Of a stretch of 7,712 nucleotides of DNA, positions 6,170 to 7,712 are shown in pieces; the stretch's first letter is position 1, and each line of letters opens with the position of its first letter. The stretch is taken from assembly GCA_947175845.1 (NCBI GenBank), contig CAMWOK010000131.1:1-7712 (forward strand), read 5' to 3'. This DNA comes from an uncultured Lachnospiraceae bacterium. Its GTDB lineage: Bacteria; Bacillota; Clostridia; Lachnospirales; Lachnospiraceae. The translations under genes and the position numbers were made by a program. The notes below the pieces were generated by a model. It had not been told where the DNA came from and searched no databases. It saw only the letters and a list, made by a program, of their open reading frames with translations.

Positions 6170-7696
6170 ATGGGTGTAGAGTTAGACAGAAGACAGAGTG
6201 AGCTTGAGGATTTGAGGCAGCATTTTCCGCCGATGCCGCACAAACTGCGGCAGATGATTGAGCAGGAGGTGCAAAAGCAGGCCAGGACGGCGTCACCAGT
6301 CAGGAGGAGAAACCATATGACCAGAAAAGCTTTGATCGGCTCCCTTGCGGCGGCCATGCTGCTTGGGACGACCGTGTTCGCAGGTGTAGTGTACAGAATG
6401 CGCACGGAAAAGGTGGGCGATTATGCGATGAATACCAGGATAGAGCAAATCAATATGGAGGAGCGAGTGCCTGCCGACAACCGCCTGGCAGAAGGAGGGA
6501 CTGCGATTCAGGATGTCGCGATGGAGGTTTCCTATCTGCCGGAGGGAATGGTGGAGACAGAGCATGGGAAATACAGTTTTACAGACAACCTGTACAAAGG
6601 CGGCGTGTCCATAACCTTTTATAAGATGGACACGGGGGATGCGCAGTTTGAAATGCTGACCAGGGGAGTCAAGGAGACACAGGAGGTCCGTGTGAACGGT
6701 TATGACGGGGTATATTTTGTTCTGCACGGCGGAAACAGCGATGTGGTCACGTTCAACCAGCGCGTCTACGTGGCGTACACGGATGTGCACTATGTGATGG
6801 AGATGTATGCCGCTTCGGATGTATCGCGGGAGGACGTGCTAAAGATTGCGGAAGGTGTGCGCCTGTGTCCTGTGTCTGACCAGACTGTGCAGAATCGTGT
6901 ACATGCGTATGACTGGAGTTCCTATCTGGAATCGCGCGGCCAGAGTGAGGGGGTGGAGGTGTGGAATTCAAACGATTCCGTGCCCAAATCAGCCATGGCG
7001 AACACGCATGCAGTCGGCGAGGCATTTGCGGCTGAGGGCGTGGAGCTGACCGAGGATGACCAGCCGGGGACTGGCAATGTGGAGATCCGGGTAGCCGATG
7101 TGCAGATAAGCGATGCGATCAGCCTGCTTGACCAGTCTGTGATAGGCAGCGAGGAGCGCCAGCAGCTGCAGAAGGAAGTTGATGCATCGGGCAGGCTGCT
7201 GCCGGCAAAGATCGATTACTTGAAGTATGGAGACGGCATTCATTCCCTCAATGAGGTTGTGGACAGTCGCGAGGTGCCGCAGAAGCTGGTGTATATCACG
7301 GTGGAATACACGAATACCGGCACGGAGGATCTAGAGGAAGTGCTGTTTTGCGGACAACTGGTAAAAATAGTCGAGAAAGATGGCCAGATGCACCTCTATA
7401 AAGGAAAAGCGTCTGACGAAAACGCAGTGTGGGATGAGGCAGTCTTGCAGGGAGCAGCGGGATATACGTGGATGTGGTACTATGATGTGCACGGCGGAGA
7501 GCGCCAGAACAATTATATCACAAATCTGAGAGCGGGCGAGACGCGCACGGTACACATGGCATGGCTGATGCCGGAGGAGGAGCTTGAATATCTCTATCTG
7601 GATATGAGTACATCGGGCAGCAGCTATGAGTTCTGCGAGGAATCGCTGGCAATCGGATATGTGGATATCCGGCAGGAAATATCAGGTTCTCATTGA
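6170..7696 (+). CDS. Probable membrane anti-sigma factor with DUF4367-like ectodomain
   Basis: A 508-residue single-pass membrane protein directly downstream of the ECF sigma gene. Residues 1-50 are cytoplasmic and include an amphipathic stretch (HFPPMPHKLRQMIEQEVQKQ, 18-37) like those in clostridial anti-sigma proteins; no zinc-binding ZAS motif is present. After RRR (45-47) comes one membrane helix (about 54-76). The ectodomain has a DUF4367-like part (about 115-230) with the SYLPEGM, INGYDGVYF-like (VNGYDGVYF) and VLKIAEGV elements, then a linker rich in acidic residues. A second beta-rich domain (about 300-508) includes VYITVEYTNTGTEDLEEVLF, like DUF4352-type or other Ig-like extracellular folds. 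Shine-Dalgarno GGAGAG (6158-6163) lies 6 nt before the ATG. Sigma binding is inferred from gene order and topology. The remaining bases to the window end (7697-7712) show nothing. Confidence 0.82.
   Translation: MGVELDRRQSELEDLRQHFPPMPHKLRQMIEQEVQKQARTASPVRRRNHMTRKALIGSLAAAMLLGTTVFAGVVYRMRTEKVGDYAMNTRIEQINMEERVPADNRLAEGGTAIQDVAMEVSYLPEGMVETEHGKYSFTDNLYKGGVSITFYKMDTGDAQFEMLTRGVKETQEVRVNGYDGVYFVLHGGNSDVVTFNQRVYVAYTDVHYVMEMYAASDVSREDVLKIAEGVRLCPVSDQTVQNRVHAYDWSSYLESRGQSEGVEVWNSNDSVPKSAMANTHAVGEAFAAEGVELTEDDQPGTGNVEIRVADVQISDAISLLDQSVIGSEERQQLQKEVDASGRLLPAKIDYLKYGDGIHSLNEVVDSREVPQKLVYITVEYTNTGTEDLEEVLFCGQLVKIVEKDGQMHLYKGKASDENAVWDEAVLQGAAGYTWMWYYDVHGGERQNNYITNLRAGETRTVHMAWLMPEEELEYLYLDMSTSGSSYEFCEESLAIGYVDIRQEISGSH
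6302..6319 (+). promoter_or_regulatory. Internal Shine-Dalgarno and ATG within the anti-sigma gene
   Basis: AGGAGGAG (6302-6309) lies 7 nt before an in-frame ATG (6317-6319, Met50). This is a closer match to consensus than the site serving the annotated start. Initiation here would give a 459-residue product starting MTRKALIGSLAAAML, which resembles a signal-anchor or signal peptide and lacks the cytoplasmic tail. The same bases encode Arg-Arg-Arg, so the match could be a by-product of the positive-inside membrane flank. Confidence 0.45.
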
Positions 7697-7712
7697 CGAA
7701 CTAGTGCTCCAT

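Noticed and set aside
1..7712. Mobile element, CRISPR array, tRNA or rRNA
   Set aside because: No transposase or integrase motifs, terminal inverted repeats, regularly spaced direct repeats or recognisable structural RNA were seen on either strand.

Overview
This window looks like chromosomal DNA from a Clostridia-class Firmicute, most likely Lachnospiraceae-like. The evidence is the strong purine-rich ribosome binding sites, the LacX-type epimerase, the DegV protein, the variant HD-GYP protein beside a soluble hybrid kinase, and the ECF sigma gene followed by a DUF4367-type membrane anti-sigma gene. These assignments come from recognising motifs by eye; no search was run. No insertion sequence, tRNA, rRNA or CRISPR array was seen, and base composition looks even throughout.

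Layout. (a) Positions 2-1632, + strand: the 3' part of a DegV (fatty-acid-binding) gene, cut by the window edge, then a complete LacX-like aldose 1-epimerase gene 20 bp later. (b) Positions 1650-5363, - strand: a two-gene operon transcribed right to left. A soluble hybrid histidine kinase comes first, then 18 nt later a 617-residue protein with a helical N-terminal half and an HD-GYP-like C-terminal half. It meets the epimerase gene tail to tail with only 17 bp between stop codons. (c) Positions 5364-5647: a divergent control region of about 280 bp. (d) Positions 5648-7696, + strand: an ECF sigma factor and its probable single-pass membrane anti-sigma/sensor protein.

The most interesting part is the divergent region. 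The kinase operon has a good extended -10 promoter (17-bp spacing). Its predicted leader RNA has, in order, a five-codon open frame (Met-Pro-Ala-Lys-stop), one base, an 8-bp hairpin with a U5 run (an intrinsic terminator in the sense direction), and then the kinase ribosome binding site and start. This is the layout expected for ribosome-dependent transcription attenuation of a signalling operon. The other strand carries an extended -10 for the sigma operon, abutted by a perfect 10-bp palindrome, and a leader with two TGCGCA palindromes.

How the genes may work together (inference): the kinase/HD-GYP pair is probably a signalling unit whose output is cyclic-dinucleotide hydrolysis or protein interaction, since neither protein has a DNA-binding domain. 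The kinase has one degenerate and one intact receiver, and no HPt domain is visible. The sigma/anti-sigma pair is probably a cell-envelope stress module. The anti-sigma gene has a near-perfect internal Shine-Dalgarno and ATG just before its membrane segment, so it might make a second form lacking the sigma-binding tail.
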